From: CAIWKO01 sp964469155
Lineage (GTDB): Bacteria > Bacteroidota > Bacteroidia > Bacteroidales > CAIWKO01
DNA: 60,505 bases
Reading direction: 5' to 3'
NCBI GenBank assembly: GCA_964469155.1
Contig: CAYXXU010000014.1
Coordinates: 1-60,505, forward strand
Shown in pieces: positions 8,231 to 17,378 of this stretch (positions within the stretch are counted from its first letter, which is position 1; every line of letters begins with the position of its first letter). Below the pieces are notes generated by a model. It saw nothing but the letters and a program-made list of their open reading frames with translations. It made no database searches and was not told the DNA's origin. A program made the translations under genes and the position numbers.

Positions 8231-8563
8231 ATGGAAACCAAAGAATTTGAAAGAGGACAGGAGTTTATCCAGACATCTGTGGTCGACTATGCTCCCGGAG
8301 CAGTAGTAAGCCGCACTATTATTAAAAAACAAACAGGTACCGTCACCGTATTTGCCTTCGATCAGGGCGAAGGTCTGAGCGAACATACTGCCCCATTCGA
8401 TGCCATGGTTCAGGTGATTGATGGCACAGCCGAAATCTTCATCGACCGCAAGCCTCATCGCCTTGTTGCCGGGCAAAGCATCATCATGCCGGCTAACATT
8501 CCGCACTCACTGCATGCTACCGAGCGTTTCAAAATGGTGCTGATTATGATCAAAAGTAATTAG
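8231..8563 (+). CDS. Small single-domain cupin protein
   Basis: A 110-residue protein made almost entirely of one cupin beta-barrel. The first cupin motif is represented by GEGLSEHTAPFDAMVQVIDG, with His and Glu available as metal ligands; the second by LVAGQSIIMPANIPHSLHA, with the conserved His before the last strands. Small cupins of this kind bind a divalent metal and may act as enzymes or ligand sensors; the substrate cannot be read from the sequence. Its own -7 promoter element suggests independent expression. The next gene starts 20 bases downstream and could be co-transcribed. Confidence 0.85.
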   Translation: METKEFERGQEFIQTSVVDYAPGAVVSRTIIKKQTGTVTVFAFDQGEGLSEHTAPFDAMVQVIDGTAEIFIDRKPHRLVAGQSIIMPANIPHSLHATERFKMVLIMIKSN

Positions 8564-8583
8564 AATCCTTTATAACCATTATT

Positions 8584-9492
8584 ATGAAGTTCAAGATTAA
8601 AAGTAAGTTTCGTCGCATCTTTTTCTGGATGCTGGTCATTTTTATCGTCATGTTTCTATGCCGTTTGGGATATGGATACCTTTCCAATCAATCGGGGAGC
8701 AGTGGTGACATTGGCTACGATTTTTTCAGTAATGTCGATAACTTGAGGAAAAATTATGCTTCCGAAAAAAAATCGATGAAAGAGGCTAAATTCAATGCTC
8801 CACCTGCAGATATGCAGCAAACCCCCGATTATGCATCGGGTCAGAAGTACGAAAAGATAGCCACTGTAAAATCTAAAACTAGTAAATTTGAGGATGACGA
8901 GGCAGAGATTCGCAAAGTGGTAAAATCGTTTGACGCCATTATTCAGTATGAACAGAATTCTGGAAACAATGGAAATCGTGAGTTGCAGCTGATGTTGGGT
9001 GTCACACCAGATAAATTTGATGCTTTTTATCAGGCTGTATTGAAAATCGGGGTTGTTAAGTCGAAAGAGATCACCAAAACTGATAAAACCAACGAATACC
9101 GCCAGCTCAATGCTCAGAAACTATCGCTGGAAAAAACCCTGGCATCGCTCAACGAGCTTAAGAACAAGCCCGGTGCCGTTGCTGATTTCATTGGCTTGCA
9201 CGATAAGATTCTGGAAATAGAAAGCCGTCTTCAGGAGTTGGGTGTTGATCTGGGTAATTTCGATTCGGAAAATGAGTTCTGTACGGTTAAATTTTCTTTG
9301 TATGAAGGAACTACGATAGTGAAAAAAATAGGATTTCCAACCCGCCTGAAAGTGGCATTGGAATGGACAGTGAAATACTATGCTATTCTCATGATAGGTT
9401 TATTCGTGGCAGCATTGGCTTCATTCATTTTGTTGCTTATTGCAGATAAATTAAATGTCATGAAAGTATTGAATACAAAGACGAAAGAGTAA
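8584..9492 (+). CDS. DUF4349-like membrane protein
   Basis: A 302-residue protein with an N-terminal membrane anchor or signal (residues about 12-35), an extracytoplasmic domain, and a C-terminal membrane helix (about 265-290, ILMIGLFVAALASFILLLIAD). The middle contains a helical coiled-coil stretch (about 165-220: EYRQLNAQKLSLEKTLASL, then HDKILEIESRLQELG), a layout typical of DUF4349 proteins. The N-terminal part lacks a clear lipobox Cys. The role is unknown; the family is a putative envelope protein group. Confidence 0.6.
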   Translation: MKFKIKSKFRRIFFWMLVIFIVMFLCRLGYGYLSNQSGSSGDIGYDFFSNVDNLRKNYASEKKSMKEAKFNAPPADMQQTPDYASGQKYEKIATVKSKTSKFEDDEAEIRKVVKSFDAIIQYEQNSGNNGNRELQLMLGVTPDKFDAFYQAVLKIGVVKSKEITKTDKTNEYRQLNAQKLSLEKTLASLNELKNKPGAVADFIGLHDKILEIESRLQELGVDLGNFDSENEFCTVKFSLYEGTTIVKKIGFPTRLKVALEWTVKYYAILMIGLFVAALASFILLLIADKLNVMKVLNTKTKE

Positions 9493-9520
9493 AATACTAT
9501 TTTGATTTGTTCTAAATAAT

Positions 9521-9551
9521 TTTGTTGTTTGCTGAAAATTAGGTAATTTTG
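9521..9551 (+). promoter_or_regulatory. Bacteroidota promoter TTTG-N19-TAATTTTG for pruA
   Basis: A TTTG box at 9521-9524, 19 bases, then TAATTTTG at 9544-9551: both boxes fit the Bacteroidota -33/-7 consensus and the spacing is standard. The leader to the ATG at 9603 is about 45 bases. Confidence 0.65.
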
Positions 9552-9602
9552 TACCGGATATTGAACGAATCTTATCCGTAATACCCTTAATACTTAATCA
9601 AC

Positions 9603-11228
9603 ATGAACAACGCAATATTTGTATTCGACAATCCTCCCAACGAGCCCATTCTGACTTATCTGAAAGGAAGCAAGGAGAGAGAGGAACTGGAAAAAGAGTT
9701 GGAACGGCAGTCATCCGTAAAACTCGACATTCCGCTTATCATTGGCGGAAAAGAAATAAGAACCGGCAACACAGCGCGGGTAGTTATGCCCAATGATCAT
9801 CAGCATGTGCTGGCCGAATATCACCAGGCCGGGGCTGAAGAGGCCCGCATGGCTATAGAAGCAGCCCTGAATGCAAAGGAATGTTGGATGAACTTGTCGT
9901 GGATCGACCGTTCCTCAATTTTTCTGAAAGCAGCAGATTTAATGTCAAAGAAATACCGTTATGTGATCAATGCGGCCACCATGCTGGGGCAGGGCAAAAA
10001 TGTATTTCAGGCCGAAATTGATGCTGCCTGCGAAGTAATAGATTACCTGAGGTTCAATGTGTATTTTTCTTCTCTGATCTATAGTGAGCAGCCCAAGTCG
10101 GATCTGAACAACATCAACCGCCTCGAGTATCGCCCGCTGGAAGGATTTATTTATTCGATCACACCCTTCAATTTCACAGCCATAGCATCCAATCTCAATA
10201 CCAGCGTAGCCTTGATGGGCAACACCACGGTATGGAAACCCGCTTCGACCTCTTTGCTGTCAAACTATTATCTAATGTTGGTACTGAAGGAAGCCGGCAT
10301 GCCCGATGGTGTTATCAATTTTGTACCGGGCAGCGGTGCACTGATCAGCGAAGTAGTATTGAATCATCCCGACATGGCCGGAGTGCATTTCACCGGTTCC
10401 AATGCCACCTTCGACAGCCTCTGGAAAAAAGTAACGGAAAACCTGCCAAAATACAGGTCCTATCCTAAATTGGTAGGCGAAACGGGCGGAAAAGACTTTA
10501 TTTTTGCTCATCATTCAGCCTCACCTCAGGAACTGGCTACGGCTATTGTTCGCGGCGCATTCGAGTATCAGGGACAGAAATGCTCGGCGGCTTCCAGGTC
10601 ATATATTCCGCGCTCTTTGTGGAACAAGACCCAAGAGATAGTTCTTTCCATGTTGTCGACCATTAAGGTAGGGGATGTGAGAGACTTTAATAATTTTGTG
10701 AATGCCGTGATAGACGCAACGGCTTTCGACCGCATCATGTCGTATATCGACAAGGCAAAGAACTCAACCAATGCGGAGATCATTGCAGGAGGCATTGGTG
10801 ATAAATCAATAGGCTACTTTGTGCAGCCCACGGTTATTGTGACTAATGATCCCCATTTTATTACCATGGAAGAAGAAATATTCGGACCTGTGATGACCAT
10901 ATTTGTTTATGAAGATGACAAATTCTCTGAAACTTTGGCATTGTGCGACAAAACTTCCCCTTATGCTTTGACCGGCGCTATTTTCAGCAATGATAAATTT
11001 GCCATGCTGGAAGCCTGTCGCACCTTGCGCTATGCAGCCGGTAATTTCTATATAAACGATAAGCCTTCGGGAGCCATGGTGGGCCAGCAGCCTTTCGGTG
11101 GTTCGCGGGCCAGCGGCACCAACGACAAAGCGGGAAGTTATCTGAACCTCTTGCGCTGGGTTAGCCCCCGTACCATCAAGGAAACATTAATGCCTGCTAA
11201 GGATTATAAATACGGGTATATGGACTAA
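9603..11228 (+). CDS. pruA: L-glutamate gamma-semialdehyde (P5C) dehydrogenase
   Basis: NAD-dependent aldehyde dehydrogenase that converts glutamate gamma-semialdehyde (from P5C, in proline breakdown) to glutamate. It is 541 residues, the length of the stand-alone PruA of Bacteroidota and mitochondria. Key features: NAD-binding HFTGSNATF, general base Glu293 in GETGGKDF, catalytic Cys327 in FEYQGQKCSAASR, EEEIFGPVMTIF, and the C-terminal PFGGSRASGTNDKAG substrate-anchoring motif. It has its own strong promoter and is followed by a terminator hairpin, so it is a single-gene transcript. No proline dehydrogenase gene is adjacent. Confidence 0.93.
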   Translation: MNNAIFVFDNPPNEPILTYLKGSKEREELEKELERQSSVKLDIPLIIGGKEIRTGNTARVVMPNDHQHVLAEYHQAGAEEARMAIEAALNAKECWMNLSWIDRSSIFLKAADLMSKKYRYVINAATMLGQGKNVFQAEIDAACEVIDYLRFNVYFSSLIYSEQPKSDLNNINRLEYRPLEGFIYSITPFNFTAIASNLNTSVALMGNTTVWKPASTSLLSNYYLMLVLKEAGMPDGVINFVPGSGALISEVVLNHPDMAGVHFTGSNATFDSLWKKVTENLPKYRSYPKLVGETGGKDFIFAHHSASPQELATAIVRGAFEYQGQKCSAASRSYIPRSLWNKTQEIVLSMLSTIKVGDVRDFNNFVNAVIDATAFDRIMSYIDKAKNSTNAEIIAGGIGDKSIGYFVQPTVIVTNDPHFITMEEEIFGPVMTIFVYEDDKFSETLALCDKTSPYALTGAIFSNDKFAMLEACRTLRYAAGNFYINDKPSGAMVGQQPFGGSRASGTNDKAGSYLNLLRWVSPRTIKETLMPAKDYKYGYMD

Positions 11229-11233
11229 AAAGG

Positions 11234-11263
11234 AAAAAGCCTCTGTAGTTTCAGAGGCTTTTT
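11234..11263. terminator. Bidirectional Rho-independent terminator between pruA and AOR
   Basis: A perfect 12-bp stem, AAAAAGCCTCTG with CAGAGGCTTTTT, and a 6-base loop, with T runs on both strands. It ends pruA (+) and the convergent AOR gene, whose stop is at 11267 (-). Confidence 0.9.
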
Positions 11264-11266
11264 CTT

Positions 11267-13036
11267 TTATATCAGTTCGTATTCTTTTAACACTTCCTGG
11301 GTAGGTTTCCCGTCATTATCCCATTTGCGGTTGTCGTAATATTGATGAATGAAAGTTTTGAAATAGGATTCTTCCAGTTTTTTGCCTTTCATAAAACCGG
11401 CCAGGCTGGTTTCGTTATAAAAGCGTGCAGGCAAGGTGTCGTTGGCATCGGAACGTCCGTTGCGCAGATTATACCAGCGCGCCAGATGAGTGATCTTTGC
11501 TCCGGTTTTCAATAAACTTTCTGCGGTATGATTGCTTCCGGTAGCAGCATTCAGCAATCCGGCCAGTACGGGTAGTCCTAAAGGTACGAAATCGCAAACC
11601 ACCATACTGTTTCTCACATTCGTGGTGTCAATGCCTTCAATAACTGCCGGAAGAATATCTTCTATTTTGAAATCCGGTCCCATTTCGGTTTCTGCTATCC
11701 ACAATCGTGTGTGGCTGGCAAAATCAGCAACAGCCATAGCTACGCCCATGGTGAGCGAGCCTTTGGGGTTGATGCCCGACAGTTCCATTCCGCAGATCTG
11801 AATGGCGAAGTCCATACTACCTTTTCCTATTTTAGTGGCTGCTTCACGGGTACCATCAGCGAACAATTGGCCCAGACCTGTTCTGTTTGCCATCAAATGA
11901 AGGAGTTGGTGCTGTGCATCGGAGTTTCCCCAGTTGAGCGATAAGCCATTGGTGTTTTCCAGTAATCCTTTTTCGTAGCATTCCATGGCAAAGCCAATGG
12001 TACCGCCGGCGCTGATGGTGTCGAGACCCAGATCGTTGCATATCTCGTTGCCCAAAGCTATGGATTTGATATCAGCTATTTCGCATGAAGAACCCAGGAA
12101 AGCGGCTGTTTCGTATTCAGGTCCTTCTATCTCGTGACCATCCCAGCGAGCCCATTTGGAACAACGAATGGAACAGTTGTAGCATCCGGTATCTTCCCAG
12201 TTCAGTTCCTGGCGTGTGGTTTCTGAACTTATTTTTTCGAAATCATCGTACTGAACCTTCTGCCAATTCTTAACTGGAAGTATCTCGTTGTTCTGGCAGG
12301 AACGTATGCACTTCATGGTCCCTTTCAGCCTGCGAAACTTGATGTTCGGATTGTTCAGTATGTTTTTGGTAGCTTCCAGATTCAATTCTTTGAATTTTGC
12401 CTCATCAAAGATTTTTATGGGAATGTTTCCATCAACTACAACCGCTTTCAGATTTTTCGAACCCATCACAGCACCCACACCACCACGGCCGAACTGACGA
12501 TGTTTATCAATTCCAATACAGGAAATTTTCGAAAGATTTTCCCCGGCAGGACCTATAGCGGCTACGCGAGGATCAATACCTGCATGACGCTTCTGCAATT
12601 CATCGTTTGTAAAGAAAATACCTTTTCCCCACAGATCGGCTGCATCCAGAAACTGAACTTTATCTTCATGGATGTAAATATAGACAGGCTTCGCTGATTT
12701 CCCGGTGATATATAGGTAATCATAACCGGCAAATTTAAGTCTGGGGCCAAAACTGCCACCGCAATGGCAATCCTGGGCGCAACCGCTAAGAGGCGAACGC
12801 GTTACCAGAGTGGTTCGCGCACTGGTTTGCATTTTTGTACCTGTGAAGGGTCCGTTGATGAAGATTAAAGGATTTTCAGCATCAAAAGGAGCAGGAGAGG
12901 GGTTCAACCTGTTTAACATTGCAAAGCCCATTCCTTTTGCACCAATAAATTGTTCGATAAGCGACTTTTCTGTCTGTCCGAATTCAACCTTTTGTGTGTT
13001 CAGATCTATTTTAAGGTATTTCCCAGTGTATGCCAT
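11267..13036 (-). CDS. Aldehyde:ferredoxin oxidoreductase family (tungsten-type) enzyme
   Basis: A 589-residue member of the AOR family, oxygen-sensitive enzymes with a tungsto- or molybdo-bispterin centre and a 4Fe-4S cluster that interconvert aldehydes and carboxylic acids using ferredoxin. Seen here: the N-terminal GKYLKIDLNT start, FIGAKGMGFAML, the pterin-binding region with GRGGVGAVMGSKNLKAVVV, the cluster motif GCYNCSIRCSKWA (C-x2-C-x3-C), a later Cys in VVCDFVPLG as fourth ligand, and the C-terminal YNLRNGRSDANDTLPARF signature. The substrate is not deducible. It is transcribed alone, toward the shared terminator. It implies ferredoxin-linked anaerobic metabolism. Confidence 0.92.
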   Translation of the reverse strand: MAYTGKYLKIDLNTQKVEFGQTEKSLIEQFIGAKGMGFAMLNRLNPSPAPFDAENPLIFINGPFTGTKMQTSARTTLVTRSPLSGCAQDCHCGGSFGPRLKFAGYDYLYITGKSAKPVYIYIHEDKVQFLDAADLWGKGIFFTNDELQKRHAGIDPRVAAIGPAGENLSKISCIGIDKHRQFGRGGVGAVMGSKNLKAVVVDGNIPIKIFDEAKFKELNLEATKNILNNPNIKFRRLKGTMKCIRSCQNNEILPVKNWQKVQYDDFEKISSETTRQELNWEDTGCYNCSIRCSKWARWDGHEIEGPEYETAAFLGSSCEIADIKSIALGNEICNDLGLDTISAGGTIGFAMECYEKGLLENTNGLSLNWGNSDAQHQLLHLMANRTGLGQLFADGTREAATKIGKGSMDFAIQICGMELSGINPKGSLTMGVAMAVADFASHTRLWIAETEMGPDFKIEDILPAVIEGIDTTNVRNSMVVCDFVPLGLPVLAGLLNAATGSNHTAESLLKTGAKITHLARWYNLRNGRSDANDTLPARFYNETSLAGFMKGKKLEESYFKTFIHQYYDNRKWDNDGKPTQEVLKEYELI

Positions 13037-13145
13037 GATTCAATGTTTTGTTAATTTATTATTATTTCAAGAGTTAGGTTTAAGACTTTCAACCACAATA
13101 AATGACTATTATTGACGATGAATGACCATGAATACTCATTTCTCA

Positions 13146-13171
13146 AACCAAACTGCGAACTCCAAACTCCA
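13146..13171. repeat. Short heptamer tract related to the 4.2-kb repeat
   Basis: The sequence AACTGCGAACTCCAAACTCC and the bases after it repeat the AACTCCA heptamer seen at 4227-4402. It lies in the gap between the AOR gene start and the homoserine dehydrogenase stop. Confidence 0.6.
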
Positions 13172-13176
13172 AACTC

Positions 13177-14193
13177 CTATTTGTTATGAATAGCCAAAAT
13201 ATCTGACAGAATAGCAAAGCCTGTTTCCATGCGACCGGCTCCGGGGCCAATTATGGTTACCTCGCCAAGCATGTCGGTGGTAAAGGTCAATGCATTTTTT
13301 GCTCCCATTACTCCGGCAAGAGGGTGCGACAGATCCACCATTTCGGGAGCAACTGAACCTACAACCTGTCCGTCTTTCTTTTCAACACACCCAATCAGTT
13401 TCCAGCGTTTCCCCAGTTTTTTGGCTTCTTCTATGTCGGCTGATGTGATGCCTGTGATGCCTTTGCATTCGATCTGGGCCATTTTTAATGGACTTCCCAT
13501 TACCACATTGGCTAAAATGCAAACTTTTCCGCGGGCATCAAATCCTTCCACATCGCCCGTAGGATCAGCTTCGGCATAACCCAATTCCTGGGCAACTTTA
13601 AGTACTGCCGCATAGTCCATGCCTTTTTCCATTTCGGTAAGCATATAATTGGTAGTGCCATTAAGAATACCTTTGATCTTTGTGATCTCGCAACCGGCCA
13701 ATGGGCCCAAGGCCAGATTAATAACAGGAGTTCCGGCAACCACAGTGCCTTCGATCATGAATTTAACACCGTTATTTTCGGCCATTCTGCTAAATTCCTT
13801 ATATTTCAGTGCGGCAGGTCCTTTATTGCTGGTAACAACATGTTTTCCGGAGCTAAGTGCTGTTCTAATATGTTCCATGGCAGCTCCACCGTTTCGCAGG
13901 TCAGTATAAGTTAATTCGCAGATCAGATTGGCGTTGCAGTCTCTTATTAAATCGACGGTATCAAATTTGTAAAGGTCGTGGGTGAATTTTTTCTTTGCTT
14001 TTGCTTCGGCTAATAATAGGGGAACGTTAAGCCCTCTCGGATTATAACTATTTCCATAAAATGCATCTGCAATGCCTACAATAGTAAATTCATAATCGTA
14101 TTTTTCTTTCAAAAAATCTTTTTTGCTTAAAAGAATTTCGGCGATACCTTGTCCAACGGTACCAAAACCAATAATGGCAATGTGTTGTTTCAT
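13177..14193 (-). CDS. hom: Homoserine dehydrogenase
   Basis: NAD(P)-dependent reduction of aspartate semialdehyde to homoserine, the branch point to threonine and methionine. It is 338 residues with no ACT domain, so this is the short, non-ACT form. The N-terminal Rossmann motif is IIGFGTVGQGIAE. The catalytic domain contains VVTSNKGPAAL, IEGTVVAGTPVI, GILNGTTNYMLTEME and AEADPTGDVEGFDARGKVCIL, with the Lys and Glu/Asp residues of the family. It lies 29 bases downstream of the PLP enzyme, consistent with a two-gene methionine/homoserine operon on the minus strand. It could also be read as a stand-alone homologue of the ThrA C-terminal domain. Confidence 0.93.
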   Translation of the reverse strand: MKQHIAIIGFGTVGQGIAEILLSKKDFLKEKYDYEFTIVGIADAFYGNSYNPRGLNVPLLLAEAKAKKKFTHDLYKFDTVDLIRDCNANLICELTYTDLRNGGAAMEHIRTALSSGKHVVTSNKGPAALKYKEFSRMAENNGVKFMIEGTVVAGTPVINLALGPLAGCEITKIKGILNGTTNYMLTEMEKGMDYAAVLKVAQELGYAEADPTGDVEGFDARGKVCILANVVMGSPLKMAQIECKGITGITSADIEEAKKLGKRWKLIGCVEKKDGQVVGSVAPEMVDLSHPLAGVMGAKNALTFTTDMLGEVTIIGPGAGRMETGFAILSDILAIHNK

Positions 14194-14222
14194 GATTATT
14201 TTTTATTAGATGAATTAATGAA

Positions 14223-15695
14223 TTATAATTTTTTTCGTAAAGTTGCTGATGAAGCTCCCCCTGCGGAATATTCGGGTGATGTAAAATAAACTTTTTTGCC
14301 ATCAAGCACCCCTAATGCCTGATCGAGGTCGGCAATAATATCGTCGGGATGTTCGCCACCCACACATAAACGAATAAGGTTTGAAGGTATGCCGGCCAGT
14401 TTGCGGCCTTCTTCGCCTTGTTGCGAATGGGTTGATATGGCCGGAATAGTAGCAACCGATTTGATGCGACCCAGGTCGGTGGCACGCCAGATACGCTGGA
14501 AAGCATCAAAAACATCGCGGGTTTGCTGGGCATCGCCTCTAATATGGAACGACATCAGGTGTCCGTAGCGATTCACCGGTTTTCCATAAAGTTCATCATA
14601 TTCGGCATCAACCAGCCACAGATATTCAGAAGCCAGTTTGTGCAGCGGATGTGATTCGAGGCCTAAGTAATCAACCTGCTGAATATGTTTATGACCAGCC
14701 AGATATTTTGCCACTTTCATGGTGCTGCGGCTGAACATATCGATTTTTGAGCGGAGTGTGCGCATGTCGTTCATGGTCATCATTGCGTTGAATGGCGATA
14801 TGTTGGGCCCGTTATCACGATTGGGTAAAAGTTTGATATAAGTGCCGAAATCGGCCTTCATTTCGTCGGGACCATAGCGCGAGGTAAGGTTTTTGCGAGC
14901 GATAACAGCCCCGGCAATGCCAAATCCGCCGGAGGTAAGTGTTTTGGATACCGATTGTATGACAATATCAGCTCCCAAGGCGATCGGACGAAGCAGGGCA
15001 GGGGTAGCCACGGTTGAATCGATAATTACAGGAATACCATGCGAATGGGCCAGTTCTATCACTTTTTTCATATCGAAAAATGCCTGCGAAGGGTTGCTCG
15101 GCATTTCACCATAAATAAATCGTGTGTTTTCGTCAATTTTCGAAGCCCATTCATCAATATTATTCGAGTTGATCACTTTGCGCCACTCTATGTTCTTTTC
15201 CTGGTCTTTCCGAACCCCAAATTGCTGAAAGGTACCGCCGTAAACCTGGCAGGTTGCCACAAAATTCATTTTTTGGTTGGGTCTTTTGGGGTCGACACAT
15301 AAAAAAGGATCAACCGCTGCAGCAATGGCAGCCATGCCTGAGGAAGTCGCACAGCACGATGTTTCGATATCGGCTCCGTAAGCTTCCATTAGCGCCAGAG
15401 TACCTTCCATATAATACATACTGGGGTTGGCTATACGCGAATAGCACCAGGTGGGTATGGTATAGCCCAGAGCGGCTTCCATTTCGTCTGAATCGCGGTA
15501 GGCTTGCGAGGTCGACATATACATGGGCTCGATGATTGAACCCTGGTTAAAATCCATCGCCTCCTGCATGGAGTAAACACCGTGAACCGCTATCGTATCG
15601 AAACGGCATTTTTTCATGTTCGTAATGTTGTCTTTGTGCCATTGCATGGCGCGTTTTCCGGCTTGTTGGTAAAATTCCAGTCCTTTGTTTTCCAT
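14223..15695 (-). CDS. Cys/Met metabolism PLP-dependent enzyme (homocysteine synthase / methionine gamma-lyase type)
   Basis: A 490-residue PLP enzyme of the Cys/Met metabolism family, longer than the usual 380-430. The PLP Lys lies in VIQSVSKTLTSGGFGIAGAV; the preceding IVIQ and HGIPVIIDSTVATPALLRP stretches give the cofactor Asp. The C-terminal substrate-binding Arg motif is LIRLCVGGEHPDDIIADLDQAL. Adjacency to homoserine dehydrogenase favours a role in homocysteine synthesis from an activated homoserine, but methionine gamma-lyase activity cannot be excluded. Start: the ATG at 15695 (MENKGLEFYQQ) is preferred over one 13 codons upstream, which adds a Lys-rich non-family segment. Confidence 0.85.
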   Translation of the reverse strand: MENKGLEFYQQAGKRAMQWHKDNITNMKKCRFDTIAVHGVYSMQEAMDFNQGSIIEPMYMSTSQAYRDSDEMEAALGYTIPTWCYSRIANPSMYYMEGTLALMEAYGADIETSCCATSSGMAAIAAAVDPFLCVDPKRPNQKMNFVATCQVYGGTFQQFGVRKDQEKNIEWRKVINSNNIDEWASKIDENTRFIYGEMPSNPSQAFFDMKKVIELAHSHGIPVIIDSTVATPALLRPIALGADIVIQSVSKTLTSGGFGIAGAVIARKNLTSRYGPDEMKADFGTYIKLLPNRDNGPNISPFNAMMTMNDMRTLRSKIDMFSRSTMKVAKYLAGHKHIQQVDYLGLESHPLHKLASEYLWLVDAEYDELYGKPVNRYGHLMSFHIRGDAQQTRDVFDAFQRIWRATDLGRIKSVATIPAISTHSQQGEEGRKLAGIPSNLIRLCVGGEHPDDIIADLDQALGVLDGKKVYFTSPEYSAGGASSATLRKKL

Positions 15696-15985
15696 TATAA
15701 TTATTTTTTCGTCAAACTTAGTATTTTTTTTCAAAACAAAAGTTTTTTAAAAAAAAATATTAAAACAATAAAATGATTGTCAGGATAACAAATAATGCCA
15801 ATTGTACTCATTTTTTTAGTCCAATCTAAAAATAAGTAACCATAGCTTGCCCCGATTTTATATCAGGAGTTGATGCCGATGCTACTAATAAATGGTATAA
15901 TGAATCGGAGATGAAATTAAGACCATGTTTTTAATTCTATCGGAATAAGTTCAGGGGAACAGCAATTGGCCTAAGCGGTGACGGC
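15696..15985. other. Intergenic region
   Basis: About 290 AT-rich bases between the PLP enzyme start and the pyrophosphatase stop. I see no gene. A weak hairpin (TAAGC...GCTTA, about 15974-15990) at the pyrophosphatase end might act as a terminator but lacks a good T run. Confidence 0.4.
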
Positions 15986-16642
15986 TTAGCTGAACAATAG
16001 CTTTTCGACGTATACGCGGTAATCTTCCATGGTGGCATGTATTACGCGAAGGGCTTCTTCTTTGCCATAAATCTCGGGTATTTCTACTCCGCGTTTTTCG
16101 CCGGGCATATCTTTATAGGTGAGAAAATAATGTTTCAGACGGTTTATAACTGCATCAGGGCAGTGCAATATGTCGCGGTAACCTCCGTAAACAGCATCAT
16201 CAATCAGTATTGCAATGATCTTATCGTCGGCTTCGTTGCGATCAACCATGCGAAAACCTCCTATAGGCCGGGCCTTAACCAGGAGGTTGCCATGCGTGAT
16301 CTCTTTTTCAGTCAGAACACAAATATCCAGGGGATCGTTGTCGCCGGTGATGTCGGTGCGGCCAAGCTTTTTATTGGTGATGTCGGCGTGTATATTTCCG
16401 CAATGGGTTTGGGGTATAAAGCCGTAGAGCGCCGGAATGATGTTAGAATATTTCTGCGGACGGTCAATCTTCAGGTAGCCTGTGGTTTTGTCAACTTCGT
16501 ATTTCACCGTATCGGTGGGCACTACTTCTATATAGCAGGTAAGTTCTTCGGGAGCGTTGGGTCCGAGGTCAATACCATGCCAGGGGTGCGATTTGTAGCG
16601 CAAACCCATGAGTTTTCCGATAGGGTCGATTGATTTGTTCAT
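15986..16642 (-). CDS. ppa: Inorganic pyrophosphatase, family I
   Basis: Soluble Mg-dependent enzyme that hydrolyses pyrophosphate to two phosphates and so drives biosynthetic reactions. It is 218 residues. The family I active-site signature D-x-D-P-x-D appears as DNDPLDICVL; other expected features are HPWHGIDLG near the start, EVVPTDTVKYEVDK (catalytic Glu and Lys), DRPQKYSNIIPALYGFIPQT (Tyr/Arg), and KARPIGGFRMVDRNEADDKIIAI (Arg, Asp, Lys). It is monocistronic with its own -7 element. Confidence 0.94.
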   Translation of the reverse strand: MNKSIDPIGKLMGLRYKSHPWHGIDLGPNAPEELTCYIEVVPTDTVKYEVDKTTGYLKIDRPQKYSNIIPALYGFIPQTHCGNIHADITNKKLGRTDITGDNDPLDICVLTEKEITHGNLLVKARPIGGFRMVDRNEADDKIIAILIDDAVYGGYRDILHCPDAVINRLKHYFLTYKDMPGEKRGVEIPEIYGKEEALRVIHATMEDYRVYVEKLLFS

Positions 16643-16656
16643 GCAGATGTTTTTTG

Positions 16657-16664
16657 CAAAGATA
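16657..16664 (-). promoter_or_regulatory. -7 element TATCTTTG for ppa
   Basis: Minus-strand TATCTTTG matches TAnnTTTG and lies 14 bases upstream of the ppa ATG at 16642. Confidence 0.5.
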
Positions 16665-16810
16665 GGAAGAAGTTTGATGCTTCGGCTAGGCTCAGCATAA
16701 AAGTTGGGAGTCTGGAGTTAAAGATCGGAGAAGGGGAAGAAGCAATTCGCTTCTTTCTCTTCAAATGAAATATTCAAAAAAGCACAGTTTAGAGAACACT
16801 CCCAACGCTT

Positions 16811-17090
16811 GCGATCCTTATGCTAACATTTGCGATTCTTATGCTAACATTTGCGATCCTTATGCTAACATTTGCGATCCTTATGCTAACGTTTACGATT
16901 CTTATGCTAACGTTTGCGATCCTTATCGTAAAATTTACGATCCTTATGCTAACGTTTGCGATCCTTATGCTAACATTTACGATCCTTATGCTAACATTTG
17001 CGATCCTTATGCTAACGTTTACGTTCCTTATGCTAACATTTGCGATCCTTATGCTAACATTTGTGATCCTTATGCTAACATTTACGTTCC
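16811..17090. repeat. 21-bp tandem repeat array B, 14 units
   Basis: Unit starts (GCGATCC or variants ACGATCC/GTGATCC) fall at 16811, 16832, 16853, 16874, 16895, 16916, 16937, 16958, 16979, 17000, 17021, 17042, 17063 and 17084, always 21 bases apart. On the minus strand the consensus is close to CGCAAATGTTAGCATAAGGAT, sharing CGCAAA and the period with array A. The plus frame encodes a CDPYANI-type heptapeptide, but several frames are open and no start or ribosome site stands out. The array lies in the 730-base gap between the divergent ppa and T9SS genes. Confidence 0.9.
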
Positions 17091-17184
17091 TCCACTCGCG
17101 GGGAAATGCTTTCTTGAGTGTTCGAAACCTGTTATTTTATTCTGTAAATGGTTAAAACCATTTCATATCAATTGAGATCTCTTT

Positions 17185-17210
17185 TAGCCCACGGTTTAAA
17201 CCGTGGGCTA
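17185..17210. repeat. 26-bp perfect palindrome
   Basis: TAGCCCACGG, then TTTAAA, then CCGTGGGCTA: every base pairs. There is no T run, so it is not a classical terminator; it could be a dispersed intergenic hairpin or a protein-binding site upstream of the T9SS gene at 17379. Confidence 0.7.
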
Positions 17211-17378
17211 TGGCAGAAAACTCTACCTTTTTAATCGTTTTAACGATTTATCTGTTCGTTATTCAACTAAATTTTATGTTTCGAACACCCGAAGTCTTCA
17301 ATCCGGGGTTAAAATTATATGGCAGGACACATCAGTTCTATTATAATTTTTTTAAATTTGTCCCAAATTCTCAAATTT

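Noticed and set aside
16765..17175. A 136-codon plus-strand frame with CDPYANI repeats
   Set aside because: Same reason: a product of the 21-bp period, with another long frame overlapping it on the same strand.
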